Counted from the first letter of the stretch, positions 1-5,880 are shown. The stretch: DNA of 7,368 bases from an uncultured Faecalibacterium sp. (GCA_902463905.1 CABQHF010000104.1:1-7368), one strand, 5' to 3'. Made by a program: numbers and translations. The notes: generated from the letters alone by a model not told the origin.

Positions 1-72
1 GGCGGCCTGAACTTTGCCGCCAGCCGTGCCGGCGTGCTGCTGGCCATCCAGAAGGCTTATTTCAAGGGCTAA
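1..72 (+). CDS. 3' end of an unrecognised protein-coding gene
   Basis: An open frame enters from the left edge and ends with TAA at 70-72, giving the last 23 residues of a protein: a small-residue-rich stretch (GGLNFAASRAG, then VLLAIQKAYFKG) that would form an amphipathic C-terminal helix. The frame is supported by GC-rich codon use like the rest of the window and by the ribosome binding site of the next gene, which overlaps its stop codon; this suggests the two were co-transcribed and translationally coupled. The fragment is too short for me to name a family, and no function is proposed. It is real coding sequence with fair confidence, but its identity is unknown. Confidence 0.6.
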   Translation, partial: GGLNFAASRAGVLLAIQKAYFKG

Positions 73-84
73 GGAGGGGTCGGC

Positions 85-276
85 ATGCCGCAGCTCAGCT
101 ACCGCGTGGGCACGTTCACGAATTCTGTCATCCGCTGCATGACCCGCATCAACGATCAGTACGATTCCATCAACCTGTCTCAGGGTTTCCCGGATTTTGC
201 TCCGCCGAAGCAGCTGCTGGACGCGCTGGCCGAGGTACTCCGCCGACTGAAAAAACTGGCCGCTCTGCTCAACTGA
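85..276 (+). pseudogene. Remnant of a class I PLP-dependent aminotransferase, internally deleted
   Basis: The 63-residue product begins like the N-terminus of class I/II aminotransferases of the PatA/methionine-aminotransferase group: SYRVGTFTNSVIR at about 5-17, then the substrate-loop signature INLSQGFPDFAPP at about 29-41. Full-length members are roughly 380-400 residues and carry the PLP lysine and arginine far downstream; none of that is present. After LLDALAE (about 44-50) the protein runs into RRLKKLAALLN and stops. That resembles the usual C-terminal helix of the same family, so I infer an in-frame loss of the central 300-plus codons rather than a simple stop mutation. The start is ATG at 85 with AAGGAGG at 71-77, overlapping the upstream stop. 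It cannot be an active transaminase. Alternatives are an expressed micro-protein or an assembly collapse. Confidence 0.7.
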
Positions 277-296
277 GCAGATATAAAATAAATCAG

Positions 297-344
297 AAAA
301 CGCCCTGCGGCTTCTCGCAAACGGGAAGCCGCAGGGCGTTTTTT
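297..344. terminator. Strong bidirectional intrinsic terminator
   Basis: Bases 301-314 and 325-338 form a perfect 14-bp GC-rich stem (CGCCCTGCGGCTTC and its complement). It can be extended by a G-T and a C-G pair, leaving a six-base loop. Six T follow at 339-344 for + strand transcripts, and AAAA at 297-300 gives the U-run for - strand transcripts. It lies between the convergent aminotransferase remnant (ends 276) and the histidine kinase gene (ends 348), so it can serve both. Confidence 0.93.
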
Positions 345-347
345 GTG

Positions 348-2111
348 TCATTCAGTGTCCAGCAGCGGCAGACAGAGGGTAAAGCAGCTGCCCTTGCCCG
401 GCTCACTCTGCAGGGTGATCTCGCCCCGGTGCAGGTGCGCCAGCTCCTGCGCAATGGTCAGACCGAGGCCGGTGGAGTCGTGCTTGGTATCGGCTGTGGT
501 ATGGAAGTAGCGGTCAAACACGGCGGCCTGATCTTCTGGTGCGATACCGCAGCCGGTGTCCGTGATCTTCACGCGGGCCTGCCCGTTCTCTGCGGCGCAA
601 ATTACGGTGATCTGCCCACCGGCGGGGGTGTAGTGGATGGCGTTGGTCACAAGGTTCTGTAAGATCTGTTCCAGCCGCATGGCGTCGCCCCACACAGGCA
701 GGAAAGTGTCGGTGTCCGCCTGCAGCGTCACGCCTTTGTGGGCAGCCTCAGCCTGGCAGGCACTGCACACGGCAGCGGCAAGTTCGTTCAGGCTGGCACG
801 GTCCTCGTTGAGCAGAACCTGTTTCTGTTCCAGTTTGGCCGCCAGAAACAAGTCCTCGGTCAGCCTGCGCACAAAGCCCACCCGCTCCTGCAGCACCGGC
901 AATAGGGTGGGCAGGGCGTCCGGCGCGGCGGCCAGCGTGTCCAGCCCGCTGCCGATGACGAACAACGGGCTGCGCAGGTCGTGGAAGATATTCAGCATCA
1001 TGCTCTTGCGGGCGTCGGTCTCGTCCTGCAGAGCCTGGGTGCGTTGAGCCACCCGGACTTCCAGCTCCTGTGCCAGCTGTTCGGTGCGGTCGAACTGCAG
1101 CGCGTACCGGCGGCAGACGAACACCAGGCACCCCAGTGTAAACGGGATATCATACAGCCGGGCACAGCGCACCATATAAAAAGGAAAACTCTCCCGGTAA
1201 AACGGGAAGTTGAAGGAGGGCAGCACGATCGTCAGCCGCAGACCGAGGGTCAGGATGTAACCTGCCATCAGATACCAGGCCGGGCGTTCTCCCTGTGCCA
1301 GTGCACGGGCCAGCACCACCAGCACCACCGCCATGCCCGCCAGCAGGGTGCAGTTGCGCACGATCGGATGGGAAGAGATGCTCAGCACCAGAAACAGCGC
1401 AAGGGCCAGCACAGAAAGTGTGAAACGCCGGGTGCCGTGCCGGGGAACTGCCGTATGAAGCAGGGAACAGCACAGCCAGATGGGAATGAGCACCGCAAAG
1501 GAAAAATACAGGCTCAGCAGGAGCCTGCGCAGCCCGCCGATGTGGAGCGTCGGGCCCAGCACGCCCAGACCCCAGGCGAACATGACAGCCAGATAAAGCA
1601 GGAAATACCCAAGTTCCTGCTGCGGCTTGAAGCAGAACAGCGCCAGGATGCCGGCTCCCATGCTGACGAAGGCCACCAGTGCCACCAGCTGCAGGCTGCT
1701 GCGCAGGTCGCGCCAATACCAGAGGGTGTCGGGCAGCATCAGCCACATCTGTGGGGCCGAAGAACTGGTGACGATGATCTCGGTGGGCTGGCCGACTTCC
1801 GGCCGCACCCAGAAGGCTTCCTCCCGCTGGTCGGTGGGTTCCAGCCCTTGCGGCATGGCATCCCGCGGCTGGGAGGAAAGGCTGAGCACAAGTTCCGGGA
1901 TATCGGCAGGAGCCTCAAAGACATAGCGCCAGTGCCCGGTGCTTGTCTGCTGCCAGCCGGTCAGGGTGACGCCCTGTGTCAGCTGTTCCTGCGTGAGGGT
2001 GCTGCTGCTGGCGGCCTGCGGCGGGCGCAGGTTGAGCAGGATGCACACGCCCAGAACAAGCCCCGCCAATAGGGCCGAGAGCAGAAAAAAACCGGATGTC
2101 TTATGCCGCAT
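348..2111 (-). CDS. 7TMR-DISM-type membrane sensor histidine kinase
   Basis: This 587-residue sensor kinase autophosphorylates on histidine and presumably passes the phosphate to the divergent response regulator. Visible layout: a membrane segment at about 8-27; an extracytoplasmic domain of about 110 residues (28-137); then seven hydrophobic segments at about 139-161, 167-188, 197-219, 229-247, 252-271, 278-298 and 320-334. That is the 7TMR-DISM architecture (diverse intracellular signalling modules). A short coiled coil (about 342-368) leads to the HisKA domain with the H box FHDLRSP (phospho-acceptor His377). The HATPase domain has an N box (QNLVTNAIHYTP, Asn486 and Asn490), G1 (DTGCGIA from Asp518), F box (FDRYFH from about 532) and G2 (GLGLTIA from about 548), so the catalytic core looks intact. 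The start at 2111 has TAAGGAGGG (2119-2127) seven bases upstream. No PAS, HAMP or receiver domain is visible. The ligand is unknown; bound carbohydrate is a family guess only. Confidence 0.92.
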   Translation of the reverse strand: MRHKTSGFFLLSALLAGLVLGVCILLNLRPPQAASSSTLTQEQLTQGVTLTGWQQTSTGHWRYVFEAPADIPELVLSLSSQPRDAMPQGLEPTDQREEAFWVRPEVGQPTEIIVTSSSAPQMWLMLPDTLWYWRDLRSSLQLVALVAFVSMGAGILALFCFKPQQELGYFLLYLAVMFAWGLGVLGPTLHIGGLRRLLLSLYFSFAVLIPIWLCCSLLHTAVPRHGTRRFTLSVLALALFLVLSISSHPIVRNCTLLAGMAVVLVVLARALAQGERPAWYLMAGYILTLGLRLTIVLPSFNFPFYRESFPFYMVRCARLYDIPFTLGCLVFVCRRYALQFDRTEQLAQELEVRVAQRTQALQDETDARKSMMLNIFHDLRSPLFVIGSGLDTLAAAPDALPTLLPVLQERVGFVRRLTEDLFLAAKLEQKQVLLNEDRASLNELAAAVCSACQAEAAHKGVTLQADTDTFLPVWGDAMRLEQILQNLVTNAIHYTPAGGQITVICAAENGQARVKITDTGCGIAPEDQAAVFDRYFHTTADTKHDSTGLGLTIAQELAHLHRGEITLQSEPGKGSCFTLCLPLLDTE

Positions 2112-2140
2112 GGATGCGCCCTCCTTATGGAAGTAGCCTG

Positions 2141-2182
2141 AAAAAAAAAGCAGTTGTCAGCGTACCGCAAATAAGGTATACT
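2141..2182 (+). promoter_or_regulatory. Strong sigma-A promoter of the response regulator gene, with A-tract
   Basis: TTGTCA (2154-2159) and TATACT (2177-2182) are exactly 17 bp apart, each one mismatch from consensus. A nine-A run at 2141-2149 ends four bases upstream of the -35, the place of an UP element. The predicted transcription start is near 2189, giving a leader of about 50 nt before the regulator's ATG at 2241. The -10 lies inside the left arm of the inverted repeat 2175-2208. Confidence 0.75.
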
Positions 2183-2208
2183 GAAATTCAGAGTATCTTC
2201 AGTATACC
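2175..2208. promoter_or_regulatory. Operator-like inverted repeat in the divergent promoter region
   Basis: GGTATACTGAA (2175-2185) is repeated in perfect inverted form as TTCAGTATACC (2198-2208), with 12 bp between. Inside the spacer a third, slightly altered half-site (TTCAGAGTAT, 2187-2196) also mirrors the left arm. The repeat covers the regulator's -10 and start and most of the kinase's candidate promoter, so a bound dimer or trimer would block or remodel both. Autoregulation by the adjacent OmpR-type regulator is the natural inference, though OmpR-type regulators more often bind direct repeats, so another dimeric factor is possible. Confidence 0.6.
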
Positions 2209-2221
2209 AGAATTTTGGCAA
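2192..2221 (-). promoter_or_regulatory. Candidate promoter of the histidine kinase gene
   Basis: Read on the - strand, TTGCCA (2216-2221) and GATACT (2192-2197) are separated by 18 bp, predicting a start near 2185 and a leader of about 75 nt that contains a nine-U run. The -10 has two mismatches to consensus. It overlaps the promoter-operator of the divergent regulator gene, so the two promoters would compete or be co-controlled. This is a moderate prediction by eye. Confidence 0.35.
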
Positions 2222-2240
2222 AAAGGGGAGAGCGTGCAGC

Positions 2241-2939
2241 ATGATTCGTGTTCTGCTGGTGGAGGACGATGCAATGATTCGGGAAATGACCCGGATCTTT
2301 CTGGAAAGTCAGAAGTGGTTTGAGGTGGTGTGCGCGGCCTCCGGCGAGGAAGCACTGGCCCATGCCAAAGAGCACTTCGATGTGATCCTGCTGGACATCC
2401 TGCTGCCGGACACAAACGGGATGCAGCTGTGCCAGACGCTGCGCAGCGGGCACCACTGCCCCATCATCTTTACTTCCTGCCTGGACGATGTGGATACCAT
2501 CGTGCACGCGCTGGAGCTGGGCGGCGACGACTTTCTCACCAAGCCCTACGACAACAAGGTCCTGGTGGCCCGCATCCTGGCCAACGTGCGCCGTGTGCAG
2601 ATGGATGCCGCAGAACCGAGCATCCGGAACTATACCTGCCCGGCTTTCCATCTGGACGCCGACAGCCGCAGTGTGCAGTGCCGTGGGCAGGAGATCCATC
2701 TGGCCGATATGGAATACCGCATCCTCAGCTTGTTCGTGCGCAACCCGGATACCTTCTTCACGGCCAATGAGCTGTACCAGAAGATCTGGGGCAAGGACAG
2801 CCTTGGAGATGTGCGCACCGTGCAGGTGCACATCCACAACCTGCGCGCAAAGATCGAGCCGAACCCGGCAAAGCCCGTGTACCTGTGCAACGTGTGGGGC
2901 AAAGGCTATGTGTTCCGCCCGGAAGGCAAACAGGAATAA
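2241..2939 (+). CDS. OmpR/PhoB-family response regulator
   Basis: This is a 232-residue cytoplasmic transcription factor of usual family length. The receiver domain (about 1-118) shows the acidic pair Glu8/Asp9-Asp10 (VEDD), phospho-acceptor Asp52 in ILLDILLPD, the switch Thr78 (FTSC) and Lys101-Pro102 (TKPYD). The C-terminal winged-helix domain (about 130-228) has LADMEYRILSLF, the recognition helix in VRTVQVHIHNLRAKIE and the wing ending VWGKGYVFRP. Its partner should be the divergently transcribed kinase at 348-2111. The start ATG at 2241 has AGGGGAG (2224-2230) ten bases upstream. It is the only gene of its transcript, being followed at once by a terminator. Targets are unknown; the inverted repeat in front of it is the first candidate site. 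Confidence 0.94.
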   Translation: MIRVLLVEDDAMIREMTRIFLESQKWFEVVCAASGEEALAHAKEHFDVILLDILLPDTNGMQLCQTLRSGHHCPIIFTSCLDDVDTIVHALELGGDDFLTKPYDNKVLVARILANVRRVQMDAAEPSIRNYTCPAFHLDADSRSVQCRGQEIHLADMEYRILSLFVRNPDTFFTANELYQKIWGKDSLGDVRTVQVHIHNLRAKIEPNPAKPVYLCNVWGKGYVFRPEGKQE

Positions 2940-2948
2940 CGCAAAAAC

Positions 2949-2982
2949 AACAGCGCCGCAGAAATCTTTCTGCGGCGCTGTT
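2949..2982. terminator. Bidirectional terminator between the regulator and the MGS-like gene
   Basis: Bases 2949-2964 and 2967-2982 are perfect reverse complements (core CAGCGCCGCAGAAA), forming a long GC-rich hairpin with a tight loop around TC. On the + strand only TTT follows; on the - strand the stem is followed by TTGTTTTTGC, a better U-run. It therefore ends the convergent MGS-like gene efficiently and the regulator gene less so. It is placed 9 bp after the regulator stop and 27 bp after the MGS-like stop. Confidence 0.85.
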
Positions 2983-3008
2983 TCCCTCTATACACAAATC
3001 GATTTGTC

Positions 3009-3452
3009 TCAGCACACGGCGCGGTGCTCCAGCACGGGCACGGGTTCGACAACAGGCGGGTGCATCCCTTCGCGGTAATCCAGATCTCCCTGATCCAGAC
3101 CGCGCAGCAGCACCTCGGCGGTAGCAATGTTGGTGGCGATGGGCACGCCGTGCATATCGCACAGGCGCAGTAGGTTCTGCTCGTTCAGGCTGGCGGCATC
3201 CGCCTTGAGCGGATCGCGGAAGAACAGAACCAGATCCACCTCGTCGCAGGCCACGCGGGAGGTGATCTGCTGTACGCCGCCCAGTTTGCCGGAGAGGTAA
3301 CAATGCACGGGCAGGCCGGTGGTCTGCGCCAACATCCGTCCGGTGGTACCGGTGGCAATGACTACATTTTTAGAAAGAATGGCGCTATATGCAGTGCAGA
3401 ACTGAAGCGCGAGTTCTTTGCGGGAATCATGTGCGAGAATGGCAATCGTCAT
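3009..3452 (-). CDS. Methylglyoxal synthase-family protein with substituted catalytic residues
   Basis: The 147-residue product aligns end to end with MgsA, which turns dihydroxyacetone phosphate into methylglyoxal and phosphate. Conserved parts: IAILAHDSRK (His8, Asp9, Lys12), the phosphate loop ATGTTG (33-38), LSG (53-55), FFRDPL (Asp80) and VPIATNIATAEVL (about 103-115). However, the family motif GGDQQ is here GGVQQ (Val60, codon 3273-3275) in place of catalytic Asp71 of E. coli MgsA. The residues at the positions of E. coli His98 and Asp101 are Ala87 and Asn90. The phosphate site is kept and the acid/base residues are lost, so ordinary MGS activity is doubtful; a phosphometabolite-binding or altered-chemistry role is an inference. 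Automatic annotation would call it mgsA. The ATG at 3452 has AAAGGAG (3461-3467) eight bases upstream. It is monocistronic, with its own AT-rich promoter region. Confidence 0.85.
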   Translation of the reverse strand: MTIAILAHDSRKELALQFCTAYSAILSKNVVIATGTTGRMLAQTTGLPVHCYLSGKLGGVQQITSRVACDEVDLVLFFRDPLKADAASLNEQNLLRLCDMHGVPIATNIATAEVLLRGLDQGDLDYREGMHPPVVEPVPVLEHRAVC

Positions 3453-3511
3453 AGAGCTCTCTCCTTTGTTCTAAGTATAGTGTTGTGAGTGGCGGACAGT
3501 TTTGAAGTACA

Positions 3512-3540
3512 ATTATGAAATACAGTGAAATCGTTATCAA
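3512..3540 (-). promoter_or_regulatory. Candidate proximal promoter of the MGS-like gene
   Basis: On the - strand TTGATA (3535-3540) and CATAAT (3512-3517) are 17 bp apart, each one mismatch from the sigma-A consensus. The predicted start is near 3505, giving a leader of about 53 nt. A second, more upstream candidate is at 3554-3582, so the gene may have tandem promoters. Confidence 0.55.
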
Positions 3541-3553
3541 AATTTCCAATATA

Positions 3554-3582
3554 GTTTTACTGCGTCAAAACAGGGGTGTCAA
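3554..3582 (-). promoter_or_regulatory. Candidate distal promoter of the MGS-like gene
   Basis: On the - strand there is a perfect -35 TTGACA (3577-3582), a 17-bp spacer and TAAAAC (3554-3559) as a fair -10 (4 of 6). A run of A residues and the palindrome at 3591-3605 lie immediately upstream of the -35, where an UP element or activator site would be. The predicted leader is about 95 nt. Confidence 0.5.
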
Positions 3583-3590
3583 GAGCTTTT

Positions 3591-3605
3591 TTGCAAAATT
3601 TGCAA
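3591..3605. repeat. AT-rich palindrome upstream of the MGS-like promoters
   Basis: TTGCAAA (3591-3597) and TTTGCAA (3599-3605) are perfect inverted arms around a single A. With one extra base (G at 3606) the symmetry extends outward through CTTTT (3586-3590) and AAAAG (3608-3612). It ends nine bases upstream of the distal -35 of the MGS-like gene. This may be a regulator site; no factor is recognised. Confidence 0.4.
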
Positions 3606-3750
3606 GAAAAAGCAGAGAAAGTACCACTTTTATTTTGTGAGAAACAGAAAAAACTTGGATACAATAGTCTTTCCCAAAAACATAAAAAATACAACAAAGT
3701 GAAAACAATCTTCAAAAATTTGTTGCTGTAGCAAAAACACTCCATGCCTA
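3606..3750. other. AT-rich gene-free stretch
   Basis: Together with the promoter segment before it, this makes about 300 bases between the MGS-like start (3452) and the pro operon terminator that are visibly far richer in A and T than the rest of the window. The only longer open frame there (- strand, 3793 to 3557) has a GTG start within the terminator hairpin, no ribosome binding site, and a Phe/Cys/Leu-rich composition that simply reflects T-runs. A small inverted repeat TTGCT-gt-AGCAA lies at 3723-3734. I see no tRNA or recognised RNA family here; an unannotated small RNA cannot be excluded. Confidence 0.5.
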
Positions 3751-3792
3751 TAAAACAAAAATGCAGGCCAAGACGTCCGACGTCGGCCTGCA
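3751..3792 (-). terminator. Intrinsic terminator of the proCBA operon
   Basis: TGCAGGCC (3762-3769) pairs with GGCCTGCA (3785-3792), and inside it GACGT (3772-3776) pairs with ACGTC (3780-3784), leaving a CCG loop and one two-base bulge. On the - strand the stem is followed by TTTTTGTTTTA (3751-3761). It lies 37 bp after the proA stop and has no comparable T-run on the + strand, so it works for proA read-through only. Confidence 0.9.
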
Positions 3793-3829
3793 CTGGAAAA
3801 ATATTTTCACACCGGGATGGTAGGGAAGG

Positions 3830-5092
3830 TCAGCGGATCTGCCCGTCCCCGTGGATCACATACTTGTAGCTGCACAGCTCGGCAAGGCCCATGGGGCCGC
3901 GGGCATGGAGCTTCTGGGTGGAAATGCCCATCTCGCACCCCAGCCCGAACTCGCCGCCATCGGTAAAGCGGGTGGAGCAGTTCACATACACGGCGGCGCT
4001 GTCCACCGCGGCGGTGAACTGGTCGGCGTGAACCTGCGTCCGTGTCAGGATGGCTTCGCTGTGGCCGGTGGAATGGGCGGCAATGTGGGCAATGGCCTCA
4101 TCCACGCTGTCCACGACCTTCACGGCCAGGATGTAGTCCAGAAACTCGGTGTCGAAGTCCTTTTCACCGGCCGGGGTGCCGGGGCAGAAGGCGGCTGCAC
4201 GCTTATCCAGCCGCAGTTCCACCGGGTGCAGACCCTTTGCGGTGCGATCCGGGCCGAGGCGCTTTGCCAGCCGGGGCAGGAATTCTGCCGCAATGGCGGA
4301 GTGCACCAGACACACTTCCTCGGCGTTGCACACACTGGGGCGGCTGGCCTTGGCGTTCTCGATGATGTCCAGGGCCTTGTCAAGGTCGGCGGTGTCATCC
4401 ACATAGATGTGGCAGATGCCGGTGCCGGTCTGGATGCAGGGCACCTTGGCGTTTTCCACGCAGGCACGGATGAGCCCGGCACCGCCGCGGGGGATCAGCA
4501 GATCCACATAGCCCACGGCCGTCATCAGGGCATTGGCGGAGGCGTGGGAGGTGTCCTCGATCAGGCTGACCGCAGCTTCCGGCAGGCCGTTCTCCACAAG
4601 GCCCTGGCGCAGTGCCTTGACGATGGCGTTGGCACTGCGCCATGCTTCCCTGCCGCAGCGCAGGATGCAGGCGTTGCCGCTCTTGATGGCAAGGGCAGCG
4701 GCATCACTGGTTACGTTGGGGCGGCTCTCGTAGATAATGGCGATCACACCCATGGGCACGGCGGTCTTTTCGATCACCAGCCCGTTGGGGCGCTCCACCC
4801 GGTCCAGCACCCGGCCCACCGGGTCGGGCAGGGCAGCCACTTCCAGAATGCCTCTGGCCATGGCGCCGATGCGCTCCTGGGTCAGGGCCAGCCGGTCCAG
4901 CATCACGTCACTGATGTGCCCCTTAGCGGCGGCCATATCTTCAGCATTGGCGGCCAGGATGGCCTCCATGTTCTCCGGGTGACACATCCAGTCAGACATC
5001 GCCCACAGGGCGTGGGTGCGGGTCTCACTGTCTGCCAGTGCAACGGCGGTCTTTGCCGCACGGGCGGCTTCCAGAATCTCCTGTGTCGTCAT
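3830..5092 (-). CDS. proA: Glutamate-5-semialdehyde dehydrogenase (gamma-glutamyl phosphate reductase)
   Basis: Second step of proline synthesis: NADPH-dependent reduction of gamma-glutamyl phosphate, made by ProB, to glutamate-5-semialdehyde in the cytoplasm. The 420-residue length matches the family (E. coli 417). Recognisable parts: PMGVIAIIYESRPNV (about 113-127) and the nucleotide-binding region SGNACILRCGREA (about 138-150); PRGGAGL (201-207); QTGTGICHIYVDD (221-233); and KASRPSVCNAEE (248-259) with catalytic Cys255. The C-terminal part contains DSAAVYVNCSTRFTDGGEFGLGCEMGISTQK and LHARGPMGL at the family positions. The ATG at 5092 overlaps the proB stop by four bases (ATGA), and AGGAGG (5100-5105) lies inside the end of proB, so translation is coupled to proB and keeps the labile intermediate's two enzymes in step. 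It is the last gene of the operon. Nothing appears damaged. Confidence 0.97.
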   Translation of the reverse strand: MTTQEILEAARAAKTAVALADSETRTHALWAMSDWMCHPENMEAILAANAEDMAAAKGHISDVMLDRLALTQERIGAMARGILEVAALPDPVGRVLDRVERPNGLVIEKTAVPMGVIAIIYESRPNVTSDAAALAIKSGNACILRCGREAWRSANAIVKALRQGLVENGLPEAAVSLIEDTSHASANALMTAVGYVDLLIPRGGAGLIRACVENAKVPCIQTGTGICHIYVDDTADLDKALDIIENAKASRPSVCNAEEVCLVHSAIAAEFLPRLAKRLGPDRTAKGLHPVELRLDKRAAAFCPGTPAGEKDFDTEFLDYILAVKVVDSVDEAIAHIAAHSTGHSEAILTRTQVHADQFTAAVDSAAVYVNCSTRFTDGGEFGLGCEMGISTQKLHARGPMGLAELCSYKYVIHGDGQIR

Positions 5093-5874
5093 GTCAGGTC
5101 CTCCTGTCTGTGACCTTTGAAGCGGGTGCCGGTGGGCTTACCGTCGGCAATGTCGTACAGCACCTCCGGATGCGCACCGTTGGCGATGACCATATCGGCA
5201 CCGCTGCCGGTGACCATGCGGGCGGCACGCAGCTTGGTGGCCATGCCGCCGGTGCCCAGAGCGGAACCGGCGCCGTCGGCCAGTGCCATCACCTCCGGAG
5301 TGATCTCTTCCACCAGCGGGATGAGCGCAGCGTCCGGGTGGGTGTGGGGATTGGCCGTGTACAGGCCGTCGATGTCGCTTAGCAGCACCAGCAGGTCTGC
5401 CTTGCAGCAGCAGGCCACGATGGCGGCCAGAGTATCGTTGTCACCGATGGAAGTGATCTCATCGGTGGCAACGGTGTCGTTTTCGTTGATGATGGGCAAA
5501 GCCCCCAGCTCCAGCAACCGGGAAAGGGTGTTCTGGAAATTGACCCTGCGGTCGGTGTGCTCCACATCCACACCGGTGAGCAGGATCTGCGCAACGGTAT
5601 GATTGTAGGCGTTGAACAGCCGGTCATAGGTGTACATCAGTTCACACTGGCCCACGGCAGCGCAGGCCTGCTTGCTGGCGGTATCCTTCGGGCGCTGAGG
5701 CAGCGACAGCTTGCCTACGCCCATGCCGATGGCACCGGAGGACACCAGAATGACCTCGTGCCCCTCGTTTTTCAAGTCACTCAACACTTTGACCAGCTGC
5801 TCCGTGTGGCGGATGTTCAGCCGCCCGGTGCCGTATGCCAGCGTGGAAGTGCCTACCTTTACAACGATGCGCAT
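5089..5874 (-). CDS. proB: Glutamate 5-kinase, short form without PUA domain
   Basis: First and committed step of proline synthesis: ATP-dependent phosphorylation of glutamate to gamma-glutamyl phosphate. The 261-residue protein is one complete amino-acid-kinase fold: VVKVGTSTL (4-12, Lys6), VSSGAIGMG (44-52), LPIINENDTVA (126-136), SIGDNDTLAA (142-151), LLSDIDGLY (164-172) and GTGGMATK (207-214). E. coli ProB has 367 residues because of a C-terminal PUA domain. Here the protein ends soon after PTGTRFKG, so PUA is absent; the end is not a truncation, because proA overlaps it cleanly. Short ProB forms are known in other bacteria. Proline feedback inhibition acts on the kinase domain and may remain, but this cannot be read from the sequence. 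The ATG at 5874 is 6 bp after the proC stop, with a modest AAAGGG inside the proC end as its ribosome binding site. Confidence 0.97.
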   Translation of the reverse strand: MRIVVKVGTSTLAYGTGRLNIRHTEQLVKVLSDLKNEGHEVILVSSGAIGMGVGKLSLPQRPKDTASKQACAAVGQCELMYTYDRLFNAYNHTVAQILLTGVDVEHTDRRVNFQNTLSRLLELGALPIINENDTVATDEITSIGDNDTLAAIVACCCKADLLVLLSDIDGLYTANPHTHPDAALIPLVEEITPEVMALADGAGSALGTGGMATKLRAARMVTGSGADMVIANGAHPEVLYDIADGKPTGTRFKGHRQEDLT

Positions 5875-5880
5875 AGTGTA

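Noticed and set aside
981..2072. A 363-codon open frame on the + strand
   Set aside because: Antisense to the histidine kinase; no recognisable domain and Gln/His/Arg-rich shadow composition.
2941..3008. Possible CRISPR or repeat array near the GC-rich hairpin
   Set aside because: Only one inverted pair is present, with no repeated unit; it is explained as a bidirectional terminator between convergent genes.
3635..3665. TTGTGA and TACAAT on the + strand as a possible small-RNA promoter
   Set aside because: The 19-bp spacing is poor, and no hairpin followed by a T-run was found downstream on the + strand before the pro terminator.
3557..3793. A 78-codon open frame on the - strand in the AT-rich region
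   Set aside because: Its GTG start sits in the pro operon terminator hairpin, there is no ribosome binding site, its residues follow from T-rich DNA, and candidate promoters for the MGS-like gene overlap its end.
3851..5113. A 420-codon open frame on the + strand
   Set aside because: It is antisense to proA along its whole length, His/Gly/Gln-rich in the way reverse frames of GC-rich genes are, and has no family motifs. proA is unmistakable on the other strand.
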